This document shows positions 12,700-26,880 of a DNA stretch of 51,886 bases, piece by piece. Within the stretch, counting starts at the first letter, position 1; every line of letters starts with the position of its first letter. The stretch comes from Saccoglossus kowalevskii (lineage: Eukaryota; Hemichordata; Enteropneusta; Harrimaniidae), in NCBI RefSeq assembly GCF_000003605.2, contig NW_003122912.1, positions 524,765 to 576,650 of the forward strand, written 5' to 3'. A program made the translations under genes and the position numbers. Below the pieces are notes generated by a model. That model had not been told where the DNA came from, did not search any database, and saw only the letters and a program-made list of their open reading frames with translations.

Positions 12700-15600
12700 A
12701 GAAACTAATTATATCTCGTCTAACTTTTTAACACTTAAACCAATTATAGCTTGTGTTACAGTTGACCAATTAGAACTCGCGTAGTAGCTACTAATAAACA
12801 CATGTTTAAAAGTACTAAACAGTTAATTACATTTGATGGACATTATAACCATTGCTTTTAGAAAGAGTTTTAAAACGTGAATTGTGAGTGCTATTGGGCA
12901 GCATGCAATTTACCGTACTTTGTGAAAATATTTATTATAAAACTACCTACAAAGTATCGAATATAATACTCCTAAAACATTATTGTACTGATTACTGTAG
13001 CTAACAAATAAGGAATTGACAATTTGGGAGGATAAGTTAAATTTATAACAGTACATACAGCCGATTGGTCCACAGACACGATTTTATACACGATCTGCGT
13101 ACAGATTAGATAGTTACTAATACTAATGTTAAATTAGTGTCCTTTGCAAATGTTGTTTATGCCGAACAAACGTATATTACCGTTTATAATCACACACACG
13201 CGCGCGCAAAAAAAAACGTGTTTACTGACCACGCATCACATTTATCCGTGGTTTTGCAAGGGAAACAATCATCATTACGAAAAACAACGGCAGGTTAGAA
13301 TTTATGCTGTCAACTGTGAACCTAAAACAAAAACACTGCTTCCATGAGCTCATTTCATTTTATTATAGGCGTATCAAGAATGCTTTGTTGCATTTTGCTC
13401 ACGTTTCCTTTCACTCTTAACGGAATAATTATATCAATAGTGCTCCTTCGTATACAATGTACCTTGTTCTTTATACAATCATATGGTAAACCAAATTTTA
13501 TTCGTAGATCCGGTCAAGGTAAATCAACAATACGTCTCATGACACATGGAGTTGATTGATTCGCTTAAAACTTTTATCATATCGTATCGTATTACAAAAA
13601 CTGTCTTGGTACATTGTATTATTTTGTTCTAATTCCGTATACTGGTTGATCACGCATACGTTCCTGACGAATGCCGCACAATGTCACGACTGTGAGTAAT
13701 ATGTTCCATGCTCATAAATTACAGGCAAAGTATTCTCGTGACGTTCGATTAGAATAATAAAAAACGCCGTATGATCGACCGAGCTAACAAAGTTAGTCGT
13801 GACGATAAGAACACAAATTCGTCTATTCATATTCAGCAGTCATGGAAAAACATTTCAACCTTCATGTTATTTTTCGTTTTTGCACACAGTGAGTTTCACT
13901 TTATTATATTCACACTGTTTTGTCGTACAGACAGACAATGATCTTTGTTCTACAGCTCACGATTTCATTATTCGGCGTACTGCTGCAAATTTTCAGAAAG
14001 AACGTAGAATGGTTTATAATGTAATCGTTAAACACGTCTTTATAGAATCTCTGACAAAGAACACCGACATTTAGAATCAATCATTACTAATCTTTGGCAG
14101 TGTAGAATTGTCAACGGTGATTGATTTGATTACCTATTTTGATTATAACTCACGTGACATCGAAATGGGTATTATAATTACAAAAAATATATTATGGCCA
14201 TTAATGTAACTTTAACATATACAGATTGAACGTTACATTAACATAACTGTACAGTCGATTTCATGCAATGTTTTGTATACATCAATTAACATGTATTCCA
14301 TTGCCGCATTATAACCTTTATACAGACTCACAGCGTAGACGCTGATGTTGTCAAACACGTTTGACAGAAATCGTGCCCTTAGTACACTGTAAATTCATCT
14401 CTCGATATTAATGTAAAACACACTTTTCATATATATATATATATATATACACGACAGACTTAATTATTAAATCGACATTTCATCCTTTTATGTGGTTAAT
14501 TTCGCTCACAGAATCATAGATATTTGTTAATATTGACGTTAATTATGTCATGCTCGTTAATGGCTTAGCTCGTCGTGTAAATGATTCAAATGAGGTACCG
14601 TGACATTCTAATTTGGTCGTATTGATGACATTTTTTCAAACTATATAAAGTTTGATAATTTACCGAGGACAAATCTATTCCTCTGATGGTTTTGTCATTC
14701 TCACTTTCAGTGCTTTCCCTTTTCTGATACTGTATTCACGTTCAATCTTGAATAAATAAACGTTGACGCATTTTGATTCATTACGTGTAAACGTCATACC
14801 CATATTTGTCATACTTATCTTATATGTACACCTGTGTCGTGGTATTTGAATCCCTCTCTACACATTTCTAACATGACGTACCACATTGCTGTGGGATATT
14901 GGATCGTTTGAAAAACACTTGCTTAGCTGCCTTCAATTTAAAGCTTATCATTGATACTACAATGAATTATTATTCATAAGTGCCCTCCGTGACAGTTAAA
15001 AGGTACCCGTACCCACGTGCGAGTCTTGCTTCGAGGTAGTATGTTATAGTCGTCGTTTCAGTGTTGCCGTTATTCGATGTATTTAAAGTACATGAGTTGA
15101 GACACCCACACACAATTCACAGTCATAATCCACTGTGCCAACAACACAAAATACTATAGATATACACGCAGAATATTTGATTCAGTTAAGTTGATAACAC
15201 AGAGTATATTATGGACTAAAATTAATATTTCTTGCTTCAAAATTGAGAATATTATTTTTGGCACAATAGCAATATTAATTTATTGTATGGGCTTCACAAA
15301 TCAATCATTTCGTTGACAGTATTTTTTCTAAGATTCTTTAGGACGTTGTACCGTCACATTTCATTTGATATTCTAACAAAGTGAGTTGTGTCGATCTGAA
15401 TTCCCGTTGAGAACGATATATTACTAAGGTTTTTTTAAGTTAAATTTGCTGTGAATTAATCTATCTTGCCATACGTCGCGGATACCATACATCAAGCAGG
15501 TGGTTACTAATTCCTAGAGTTATTTAGTGAATATTAAATAAAATAAAAAAAAAAAAACATTTTATCTGCACAACGCAATACAGTACATGGTTGCAATGAG

Positions 15601-16248
15601 ACCATACATTACGAATGACGCTGGGCAACTAACACGACATGCATATTTACATTGCTATATTTCGGCGTTTTTAAATGTATCTATGTAACTAGATCTAACA
15701 AGTTGTTTTCATCTGATATCAACATCAGTATCGATGACAATGATTAAATCTTGGATGACATTCCTTATAATTGGAAGAGGAAACTCTCAATTTCAAACAT
15801 TTTTTTATAGCAAGATTTAACACTTTGATAAGATACAGTGTTTGTAATGTCGTCATTGGCATCATCGTCATTTGACCAAAGTCATAAAAAAAATTCATTA
15901 TTCACCAAATGTATTAATTTCAATACAAGCCACAATAGGGAAAGCCAAAGACTGTCTTGTTCTGATAATGCCAAGCATGCTACTATTATACATCTGTCAC
16001 CGTAACGCCATAAGTTACAGCGTGCCGTAATTTTGCGGTATTTTACGGGGTATTTTCATACTACCATATTAAGAAATGCAAATTCCAAATATGGAATGAT
16101 TAGGCGCGTAAGCGTTCTCAATAATAAAAACAAACATGGCTGCCACCAAGGTTTGACTGTACTTAATACAAAAAAGTTCGCTGATTCTGTTCTAAACATT
16201 TTGAATTGCGGTAGTCCCATGATGTATCCTTGAAGGAAAAGATGTATA
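12700..16248. other. No gene seen; AT-rich intergenic DNA
   Basis: No open frame here shows a recognisable domain or matched splice sites. It contains a short (AT)n tract at 14429-14449 and CA/CG-rich simple sequence near 13190-13210. Otherwise nothing stands out. Confidence 0.6.
14429..14449. repeat. (AT)n microsatellite
   Basis: About ten AT dinucleotides in a row. Confidence 0.9.
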
Positions 16249-16390
16249 ATAATAAGGTTATTACGAAGATACCTCAAAGTATGCACTCAGACAGTACGCT
16301 GTCGCATCGACCTCCGCTGCGCGTCCGTCGATACTGCCGCTGTACTGTCTTCGTGCATACTTTGAGGTATCATCGTAATAACCTTATAAT
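16249..16390. mobile_element. Palindromic short inverted-repeat element (MITE-like)
   Basis: A 142-base near-perfect palindrome. The left arm begins AATAAGGTTATTACGAAGAT and continues with ACCTCAAAGTATGCAC. The right arm ends with GTGCATACTTTGAGGT and then ATCATCGTAATAACCTTATA. Pairing continues inward through the GACAGTAC words to a centre near 16318, so nearly the whole element can fold into one long hairpin. There is no coding capacity. It ends about 110 bases before the assembly gap. Fold-back MITE is the best description; family and target-site duplication are unclear. Confidence 0.75.
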
Positions 16391-16504
16391 ATTCAAGTGT
16401 ATTGTTATCTGGCACTTTTTCGAATGACTAGAACTTTTTATAAAATACAGTTTCTTGGGCTGAAAAGCTAAAGTGGGCTAAATCAGATTGAACCTACTAA
16501 CTAT

Positions 16505-17278
16505 NNNNNNNNNNNNNNNNNNNNNNNNNNNNNNNNNNNNNNNNNNNNNNNNNNNNNNNNNNNNNNNNNNNNNNNNNNNNNNNNNNNNNNNNNNNNNNNN
16601 NNNNNNNNNNNNNNNNNNNNNNNNNNNNNNNNNNNNNNNNNNNNNNNNNNNNNNNNNNNNNNNNNNNNNNNNNNNNNNNNNNNNNNNNNNNNNNNNNNNN
16701 NNNNNNNNNNNNNNNNNNNNNNNNNNNNNNNNNNNNNNNNNNNNNNNNNNNNNNNNNNNNNNNNNNNNNNNNNNNNNNNNNNNNNNNNNNNNNNNNNNNN
16801 NNNNNNNNNNNNNNNNNNNNNNNNNNNNNNNNNNNNNNNNNNNNNNNNNNNNNNNNNNNNNNNNNNNNNNNNNNNNNNNNNNNNNNNNNNNNNNNNNNNN
16901 NNNNNNNNNNNNNNNNNNNNNNNNNNNNNNNNNNNNNNNNNNNNNNNNNNNNNNNNNNNNNNNNNNNNNNNNNNNNNNNNNNNNNNNNNNNNNNNNNNNN
17001 NNNNNNNNNNNNNNNNNNNNNNNNNNNNNNNNNNNNNNNNNNNNNNNNNNNNNNNNNNNNNNNNNNNNNNNNNNNNNNNNNNNNNNNNNNNNNNNNNNNN
17101 NNNNNNNNNNNNNNNNNNNNNNNNNNNNNNNNNNNNNNNNNNNNNNNNNNNNNNNNNNNNNNNNNNNNNNNNNNNNNNNNNNNNNNNNNNNNNNNNNNNN
17201 NNNNNNNNNNNNNNNNNNNNNNNNNNNNNNNNNNNNNNNNNNNNNNNNNNNNNNNNNNNNNNNNNNNNNNNNNNNNNN
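16505..17278. other. Assembly gap (N run)
   Basis: 774 unknown bases. Any open frame across this stretch is an artefact. The gap begins about 110 bases after a palindromic element, which may be why assembly failed here. Confidence 1.
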
Positions 17279-20102
17279 AAAAACGACGACACAAGTATAT
17301 TATTAATAATTGCGACAGAAACGTTTTGAGAGGCTTCGGAAATACGAGGCCGACCAAACAAGATAAATCTGACAAATGTGGAAATCACTTGATGGAATCA
17401 ATGAGAAGAAACATTATCAGCTATGAGATGGGATAGCTAAGAGATAGTATGTTTACAAAGAGGTGTGTAATATGTGGGTGTGAGATTAGACTGACGGAGA
17501 TTTTATTTGGAGAACGTGTCATGTACCTGAATGTAGAGAATCATGACAAATTACAGTGTTATATCAACAGGAAGTCGTGTAAAAAAAAAATTATGGAGAT
17601 GCAGAATACGATGTGATGACAAGGAAATAACACTGCGTCATTCCCAAAATGATCTGAATCATGTTAAATTTGGAATGTTTGAAACATTTTCATCCAATGA
17701 CGATATAGCCGCATCGAATGTATAGGGGTGTGAGAAGCCGCCCATTTATGACCTGGGTTGTCATAGGTACACATGATGACGGATTCGTCAATATACTTGG
17801 TAAAAAGGTTTTACTCTTTCATGAATTTTATTAGAATCGTATCCATGTTAGGAATTTAATATCGAACACAGTAGAAGTAAGCACAAACATGACAAGAGAG
17901 AGTTTTAACCAATATGAAATATTAAGCACGCACTACGTATTTTGTAAATGTTTTGATAAATTTAAATATGTTGATGCACACAATAGATTACGATTTCTCG
18001 TGAACTAAACGATATTATTTTCAACATATACAATAGGATTTGTTCGATGTAAAACGCTAAAACATAAGTTTATCGGGTGTTATTGTACACGGCAGTGTTT
18101 CACAGTTTACCGAATGATTAAATAAAATGAATTTAATTATGTAATATCTTCTATCCAATAACTACTGTTTGACATTAGGTAAATATTGATTTAATAAAGT
18201 GGCCAGTGATAATAGTAATCGTCATGTTAAAAATATCTTTTCCTGTGATTGACTTGTATATACATCACAATTGTTCTATCTTACAGTGATTGTCTAAAAA
18301 AAACAATTGATTTATTTTAATTTTTTGGCTCAAAAATTAAGAAATATCCATAAAACCTGTGGAAATGTTGTAACACATTTTTGTAGGCAATTACGTGACA
18401 TTCAAAGGATTATAATGTGTTCATCTGATATTTGCACCAATTTAAATTAAAATAACAAAAGTTGAGATTTTAATGAATATGTGCATATATATTTTGCTTT
18501 ACTTGGAAACCATGTGGTAAAAAGGAGACAACGAAACCACAGACAAAGGGTAAACATTGAGACGCCTATACAGAAAGCAGCGCAGTCAACTTGTTTGTAT
18601 CATGTGACCTTTTACCTCTCCTCGTGAATTATGGGAACACTATTATATTTACATTATACTGACGCCATAAAAAGTTGAAGCTGATTGGATAAAAATGTTT
18701 TCATTTATTCGTAACCACAGCAATGTAACTGCAGTGACAACGAAAACATAGATAGAATTCTCTCATATACAATATTTTCCTTTCCATTTCATTCAAGGCA
18801 AGGTAAAACAGCTATTTGAACAAGGACTGACTGAGTATTTACATATTGTCTGATGTTTCATGAATATATTCACCGCACATATCTAAATGAGAAGAAAATT
18901 GTGTAAAATTTCCTTAAAACAACATAATTTTCTACTTTATTTCATAATCCGCTCGCATGGATTCGTATCTATTCATTTCTCTCTCTCTATCAACCCGTTT
19001 GGTAATTCTATTCAGAAGCGTGTACGTTTGAGGTCGTATCTGATTGGGTGTGATAGCATAGTTATCGACCAATCAAATTAGATGTTACTAATATTAAAAT
19101 ATTAAATATGGCGTTGTTGAGGACAGTTACGGTCGGGTGAGCAGTTAATGATTATAAACATCCACCGTTTAATTTATTCAAATGTCTTTCCAGCCTATGC
19201 ATTCACCATCCTCGAAAGTGTAGTAGGGGAAAAGTTTCAGGATATTACGTATAATTATGTCTGTCACAAATACGTTGTGTTCAATCTACACAGACGAGGA
19301 CTATCGCCCCACAATCACTGCGGTAAGTTTCAGGGATTATAGAGAGAAGCTAAATTGAAAAAGATACTTGTCGCCGATATAATCGCCGCCAGCACTCTAT
19401 AAAATAAGTGGCGACGGCGACTGGCATACCCCCTTCCTTTAGCTCAAGACCTGTTCATTATCCCAGAAATTTACCAGGCGCCTTTGGTTGCAATCACTAG
19501 ATGTACGGCGATCGTATCTTGGCGATTTCGTAGTGATTTCTACTTGGTGTTCATCTCCAGGGGATGAGTGCATACTTTCTTTGGTAACTGCTGTGAATGT
19601 GATTAAGTTTCAATGGGGTGGCTAGGCACTGGCAGAGTTCTGGGCAGAATCTTGATTTACTGTATCGATCGAAGCGACGACGTGCAATTGCTGTCGTCAA
19701 ACGGGTATGTGTACATTCATGCCTTCATCCACGACACAACGTTGATATCAAGTATCGGTAGCTGTATTCTGACACACGTATATAATTTATACAGTTGTTT
19801 TGGTTTGTAATATATATGGAAGAGAAAGGTAAACAATGACTGACAAATTAACAGGCACTGCATGTATTTTTATACAGTATCTTTTAATTAATATCTAAGA
19901 CAATCACTACAGAACGCCGAAAAAAAATCCAACATAATAGTTTACTATCGCATACACCATGGAGGTAAAAGATGCATATTTATGTATATTCCCTGTACCA
20001 GATAAAGGAGCAATTTGATTGGTTTCACCTTTCTCAATTTCAACTGTGGTGGCGCAACTTACACGTTTTAAGCTCCGCTGTCATTGTAGATGTCAGAGAT
20101 GT
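17279..20102. other. No gene seen
   Basis: AT-rich DNA without a supported exon, structured RNA or clear repeat. Open frames are short and look random. Confidence 0.55.
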
Positions 20103-20535
20103 GGTTGTCCGTCGTCGTCCGTCCGTCGTCCGTCAATAATTGCATCTTCGACTTCTTCTTGTAAACTACCAACTCATTTGCTTTGATACTTGGTATGTAC
20201 ATACCTTGGATAGACCTCTCACATTTGTTCATTTCGTGACGATATTTTCAATTTTCTATTTTTGGCGAATATTTTTGTCATTTTTGGTAGAAAAATTAAT
20301 TGGTAGAAAAAAATATTTTCGACTTCATTTTTGAAAACTACCAGCTCAATTGGTTTGATACTTGTTGTGTAGATACCTTGGGAAGACCTCTGTGAGATTT
20401 TCCCCATTTTGTGACAATGTCATCAATTCTCTATTTTTGGCGACTATTTTTCTCATTTTTGGTAAAAAAAAAACAATTTACGACTTCTTCTCTTGAAAAC
20501 TAACAGCTCAATTTCTTTGATACAATGTTCTCGTG
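20103..20535 (+). repeat. Dispersed repeat with internal tandem units (GTCCGTCGTCCGTC family)
   Basis: Begins with GTCCGTCGTCCGTCAATAAT, then repeats a ~175-base unit about two and a half times. Each unit contains CGACTTC, AAAACTACCAGCTCAATT (or a variant), CTTTGATACTTG and CTATTTTTGGCGA. Related copies lie at 26270-26880 and 50030-50450. From memory, this family is abundant in bivalve genomes; that recollection needs a search. No protein is encoded. Confidence 0.7.
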
Positions 20536-23500
20536 GAGGCAGTAAACTGTAATATTAGACATTGAACATTCAAGATGTTTTATTTGAACACAATGTTGAT
20601 AAAATTAGACTGTCTCAATGTGAATACGACGTTAACTTAGCTTGTATTTCATTAGTGCATTGTATCCTTTTACATCCGGCAAGAATAATAAAATAAAATA
20701 TTGATACGGTAGATTAATAATTGCACTTATAATGGCATAGTGACAAAAACGTATACAGCCGTAGATCATTAAGCAAAAATAGGGAAATGAGTACAATGCG
20801 ACTACAACAAACGTGCACATACAATACATTACAGAATTAATCAACAACCACAGCCGGCTCCTTGGCAATTTCGTTTCTAAGAATCTAAGATGAAATAAGA
20901 CACACTTACTGAGATATGTGTAATACCATTTGAACAATGTTAGTAGTTTACCAAATAAATTGTTCAAATGTACTTTCTATACAAGGTTGTGCAAGGGAAT
21001 ATCGGATACCAAATCACAATACATTCTCTGCATATATCTCTCATATGTTGTATTTCTTTCGATGAAACATACCGTCCAAATACATTTAATTATTGTAACT
21101 TTTATTTGTTTACAATATGCGTGCATATTTGTTATTGTATGTTTCTCGATATCCTCCAACTTTAAAAAGGTAGACCGACTGTTGGTCAGCATGCCTGAAA
21201 CGAATCACACCTCGAACACTTAATAAGAAAAATCAAATATTCATACGTTTATTTAAATTTAAATTACTATGTGATTAAATTTTAAAATCAATCATGCGGT
21301 TGTGCTAAGCATTCATGTATTTCTGTAGTTACAAAGCCAACGACACTGATTTTGTCAAAAGCACTATGAGCGCATTGACACCGACCTGAGATGATTGATG
21401 AATACAGAAATTAACATCCTTATCAAGAATTCGTCGACTGTTTTCTGGTAACTCGGTGATTGGATGTAGCACCACCAATATATCCAATGTGTCGACATGC
21501 AAATGAGGGGCGTAGAGCAATGTTCTGGTAAATAAACTACACGAATTTTGACAAAATAATTTGTTGTTACTACTCCGCGAAATATCTATTGTCGTCTTGT
21601 GCGAGTGCATTAGAGTAGTTGAATTATAGAGTCCTTTATGCAAGCTGGTGAATAAGACGGATATCTCATAGCTAAACATTGCAGTTGAATTGAAGCCTAT
21701 AGACAAGGCAGAATTCGATATGCAAACAAACTACTCTCTGTTATGTGTCATGGCTGGGTACCCAAGGATTTCAGAAATCTATGGGTTAAATGGTGATGGT
21801 TCCACGTCAGTTTGAATATTAGTCAGTGTAAAGAAACAACTAAGAAGAAGAAAGATACATATTTGTCAGTTTATCCGCGTTCAGAATGGAAGTGATTCAT
21901 GACGTGACGTCATGTGTGATTATGAGAAATCTTTAATCATGGGGTTAACACTTGGGGTGGACTTCTGTTGGCACATTTTGTAGACAAATTTTGCTTACAC
22001 ATTTTGTTAACACGTTCATTCAGATGAGAATTATTATTGCATTAAATTATTACTATATTATTTGTGTTACATGAACTCAATGTTAATTAGGATGAGCATT
22101 TATTTGTTTACTCATATTATGAATCGCTTTTTTTGTATTGATACTTGCGCACGCACGGGAATTGAATCCCAAGTGACGATAACAACACACGCTAAAAACG
22201 CAAAGGCTCATGGGTAGACGCTTGTATGTAAACAATAACACGCTATGGCCATCTGCCGCATGCGCAGGTGACGACTCCCCTGCTTTAAACAGAAGCTGAT
22301 TTCAGGTTTTCATATTATCAGAAAACAAATTAATTAATTAAACAACAAAAATGTTTTAAATGACTATTCATTACTCAAAAAGTTCGCAATGGATTTTCTT
22401 GATTTTCTAGGAGGGGTTGGCCGATTACTAGATTTCAAGAGACATCTGTATCCTGCTGCTATGACGATATTACGTTTCCTTCTTTTCTTCAGAACAATCT
22501 AAAACCGTATTTACGTAAAAGGTCAGATTTTTGCCGAACAGTTTAAACGTTTATACTCATTTTGAACGATCTTCAAACGGTGTACAAATGAAGAAAATAT
22601 TGCAAACACAATAGCATGAATGCGACTGGAAGGCGATCTGACAAGGTATCTCAGGTGTGAGAATCTTGTAGCGCCACCAACGATCAACTGACCCAAAATG
22701 CAAAAATAAAACAGAAGCAGCAGATATTGATCTGCACAGACGTGATATAATATGAGTGTACCAAGTCTAATCCAGCTAGTGACTCTTTGACACAGACATG
22801 TACACAGACAGAATGACAGAAAGACATCGGTGCTCTGCACACATGGGAGCCAAAATGATCTAGTCCTCGAAGCGCGATAATTGCCTCATCGAGTTTTAAA
22901 TCATCACAGATAAGCGTTCTCAACCCACAAACTATATCGATGTTGCTGTATTCTCACAGGAGCATTCTCTACTAGTATCCAATTTGCATATATTATTGTG
23001 TCACAGTCCTTCTACCATGGGACTTGTTATTATATGCATTACATCATAGTGTACAGTGTATATGTGTATAAGGGGCATTGAAACTGATGTTTATTAGTAA
23101 ACGTAATTATTGATACGGGTCATTGATAAGCGGGGCATTCCATTCTGTAATTAGGGGGAGAAGGATATTGACCATTATACATGACTATTATATTTTGCAA
23201 ATTGTTTTTATTAACATATTTTTCCTAGATTGTTATCAGGGTTACAATATCTGGATAGTACACTTGTAGTCACTGGGAGCGTTATAATTTTGTTACTGCG
23301 CACGGTCTCCTGAAATGAGTCTGTGGACTACTGGTACATATGTCATTTCAATTCCAGTGTTAAACAGCGCCCTCCATTTCGAAATACACAACATTGCTCC
23401 CTGATCTGTGTAAGTTTGGTAGTTTATTACGATTACATTCGTACGTAGATGAGTGCAGTATATGTACCAGTGCAATATGTACCGACTGTGAGACATCTAG

Positions 23501-23582
23501 ACCGGCCTGTTGCTAATTCAATATAAAGTAAATGTCGCATAAATCTTTATATTTAAAGAGCGGTAATCAACGAGTACGAACC
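20536..23582. other. No supported gene
   Basis: Two minus-strand open frames here are somewhat long for such AT-rich DNA (20632-20967, hydrophobic; 21329-21706), but neither has a recognisable domain or convincing splice signals, so no gene is called. No clear repeat seen. Confidence 0.5.
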
Positions 23583-23768
23583 GATCAACGAGTGCGAACT
23601 GAAACGTTTCCAAGCTTAAATTAAGTAATTTTCATGTTATTGGAAGATATCGAAGGAGTCACCAGCGGTAATCAGTGCAAGTCACGCCCATACTTGTGAT
23701 TTCCATTTGAAGAGCGCATTGGATTGTGGGAAAATCAATGTTTATCAACACAAATGTGGCACATGCGC
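23583..23768 (+). repeat. Dispersed repeat, copy A
   Basis: Aligns in the same orientation with 29752-29941. Shared words include GATCAACSAGT, AAGCTTWAATTAAGT, GAAGGAGYCACC, AGTGCAAGTC, TGATTTCCATT and AATCAAC. The copies differ at perhaps a quarter of positions, so both are old. There is no coding capacity; a SINE- or MITE-type element is likely, but termini are not clear. Confidence 0.65.
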
Positions 23769-26269
23769 ATGTTCAAATACGGTGTAACGTACAATGTATT
23801 TTACGTGCATTGTATACGTTGCTATGGGTATAGCTGTATCGAAGATGACATACAATCACCCTTTTGAATGATTATGGTTACCATGGTTATAGCAAATATG
23901 ATCATCCTGTGTGCATATATGTACAAGCGTATATGATATGATGACATCGCAGAGGGGCAGATCGTTGGATCAAGGGCTAATTGGCACAAATTAGGAAAAA
24001 AAATCATCGACATACTTTCTGCAACTAGGAAAAATAAATACCAAAAGATCACAAATTACTAACCTTTTAATTAGAAATGAATCAGTGATTCCTTCTCCAA
24101 AAATCAAAAAAACAAATCAAAGTTCCAAACCAACAAATCAAATCAATCCTGGAATCAACTAAAATTGATATCAACATTCAATCCTATTTTTGTCAAAACC
24201 CCAAAACAAATTCTGGTGAATGGTTTCAAGTAGGTGAGTACAGATGCTACATTCGTGGGCACTTGGGAGTGTGGTGAAAAATTAATGACGGACAATTACC
24301 CCTGTCTAACACATCAAGTTGTTGGAGGAATGGGTAGGGATTCCGTAAAACTTGGCGTCCCATTTAACCCCTCAACACCGACTACAAAATCGGAACGAAG
24401 TGTTTGGCCAAATATCTAAAAATACTCCCAAATTAGATGCATAATACTAAATCAGCCTTTGTTAAAAAAAACATGTTTGACTATATATGTGAGGGGAATA
24501 ATTCAGGGTTATTGTTAAAAATAACAATATAGTCTTTTTACTGAGTAGAATGGTCATTTTTATTTATAACACTTAAAAATTGAGCTTTGTACCTACATTT
24601 AAGTGGACGAAAACTCAAACTTTCTCAACTGTGTTACGAGTAGGGATACTAGTCCTGGATATTTTTCCTTAGCTTGGAAAATGGCGGTTGGTGGAGTAGG
24701 GGGAGGTGGGATGGGCATGCACGATAGTTTTGCTGTCGCTAATTGGTTGAGGTGTTACTATGACAACAATTCCCCTCCATGGAAATCTTTTTACATAGAA
24801 GATTGCACACACTATTGGTAGAGTCGAAACATTGTTTAGAGACAACATATCTATTGTACTTATATTTAAGGGTCTTAATTTTAGAATGATGTAAGCCTGC
24901 AGGGTGCAAAATACAAATGCAGAGAATATGGAAGGAATCTAAATATTCTAAGAGTGTGAAATTGTGCACTTTTGGATATATATGGCGTGCTTAGTATGCA
25001 AACAAATAATGTTCTTCACAGATAAGGTATTTTTCCTGACAACAGACTGAAAATTGTTTAATTCTGAATTCGTGTTCCAGTAGTATTGAGCAGTAGCGAC
25101 AGCAGAGCCGTGCGTGGCGCCATCTTGAATCGCGATCAGCGAAGGTATTAAATTTTACCTCCACCGCAGTCCTTCTGTGATGTTACCTCAGTTGTATTTT
25201 AAATAAATCAATGAACTTCTCAAATAAGCTCGTTCGTCAGGCATTGTCTGTTACATATTATGTTACGTTATTGTAAGTGTTCTGTGGGATGGTTTAAACA
25301 CGGTTACTAAAAAAGTAACCGTGGTTTGAATGACTATGGAAGGTACTACCGTTAGTACCTTCCATGAAATGACTAACCTGGTTTATCCTATGTCAGCGGC
25401 AGCCATGTTGAATAGAGCATTCCGGGAAAACGATCCACAAAACATTCAACACCTAAGCATAGGTGGCGCTATAACTCAATTGCCAGTAAGCAGGATGGGG
25501 GGCGGCAAGGGTTATTTTCATTCAACGTAATTGCAATATATTTTTGTTCGTACTACGTAAATTGAAAAAATAAATTCCGTAATTTTGTAATCACAGGCTA
25601 GACGTACAACGTAATCGATCAAATAGTATTTTCGTACACTGTAAAAATGTGTCATTTTTCTCGGTACGTACAAGGATTTACATCCAAATAAAAAAATCGT
25701 AAATAATAATCCAGGGAAATTACATTATAGAAACTGTAAAACGACTAGATGACACAATTCACTACAAAATTGAATGTCAAGACGTAAAAGGCCCTCTAAC
25801 CGAATGAAGAGCATTACGAGGGTAATATGCGCGTGCATCTCTACACACGGCGCAGCAATGGCGGAGAGCTCTTCGGACCATTCAATGTTCATTTTTTTTA
25901 ACACTGTAAACTGTAAAAACGTCTTTTTTTCCTTGTAAATTGTAAAAAAAAAAACTTTTTATTTCCCGTAAAACCGTACCAGCTACCCCCCTTGCCTCCC
26001 CCTCAGGATGTGACATTCAGCAAAGCCACGATAGTTACTAGTAGGTTGTCCTTTAATTCAAAAACCTTGTGTTCTGTGAACCAAATTAAATCAAATATCG
26101 CTTCCATCATTAAGATATATAAAATAATATACAGACGGGGTACTAACGTTCAGATAATGAACGAGTAAAAGTAAATATTTTCTATAAAGATGGGAAGGGG
26201 ATTTCTCGAAACCCATTACTTTTTGCATTGGGAGTATTTGTAGTTAGTATGTCCGTCTGTTCCACTGAT
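23769..26269. other. No gene seen outside the hairpin pair
   Basis: No supported exon. The stretch 25400-25990 has the patchwork look of decayed repeats, with A-rich words such as CTGTAAAAACGTC and TGTAAATTGTAAAAA, but no unit could be defined. Confidence 0.5.
25296..25365. other. Pair of adjacent perfect hairpins
   Basis: Two strong stem-loops 12 bases apart. The first is CACGGTTACT / AGTAACCGTG around five A residues (25299-25323). The second is ATGGAAGGTACTA / TAGTACCTTCCAT around a four-base loop (25336-25365). Neither is followed by a gene. They may be the heart of a decayed inverted-repeat element or a structured RNA. Confidence 0.6.
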
Positions 26270-26880
26270 ATCTGTTTCACCAGTTTGTGATTTGATTGGG
26301 TTTTGGGTTAAATCCATGCATATAATTTGCATGATAATTACCTAATTTTTCATCCGTCAACAATTACATTTCCATCACCTTTATGAAAACTACCATTTCA
26401 ATTACTTTGATACTTGTTATATAGGTATATTGGGTGAACGTCTGTCAGATTGTTTTCTATTTTTAGCAACCATATTTGATTAAAAATGTTATTGTTGATT
26501 TCATTAAAACCGCTACTCCAATTACTTTGATACCTGACATATTTGTACCTTGGATGAACCGCTATTAGATTAGTTTCTTTTGTGCAGTGGAGCTATTTTG
26601 ACCATCAGGTCACTTGTTTCAATGAATCTTAGTACGTAAATACACTATGGAATGCAAATAATTAGTTTTGGGTTTATATACATCCATCATAATTACCTTC
26701 CATCGATTTTTTTTTAAGCTAATCATCATATAATAAAAACTTTGTAAATATGTGCCAAGGAAAAATACACCGACCTAATTAGTTTGGGGTTAAAAACTAA
26801 GCATAATAATTACTTAATTTGCATAATAATTGCCCATTTGTTTTTAAAAAACCAAGTGAACTTGTGGCAGAGGTGCTATA
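26270..26880 (+). repeat. Dispersed repeat (GTCCGTC family), second copy
   Basis: Contains ATGAAAACTACCATTTCAAT, TACTTTGATACTTGTTATAT and TACCTTGGATGAACC, matching the unit at 20103-20535, and ends its first part with GTGGAGCTATTTTGACCATC. Flanking words of the type TTTTGGGTTAAATCCATGCA recur three times between 26290 and 26820. Confidence 0.6.

Noticed and set aside
16488-17388. Long open frames (about 270-295 codons) on both strands
   Set aside because: They consist almost entirely of unknown bases from the assembly gap.
20632-20967. Hydrophobic 111-codon minus-strand frame, possibly a membrane protein
   Set aside because: Hydrophobicity follows from T-rich composition; no family motif seen.
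21329-21706. 125-codon minus-strand open frame
   Set aside because: No recognisable domain, no good splice or start context; length alone is not enough.
22150-22235. tRNA or SINE candidate around GGGAATTGAATCCC
   Set aside because: Only a B-box-like palindrome is present; no A box at a plausible distance.
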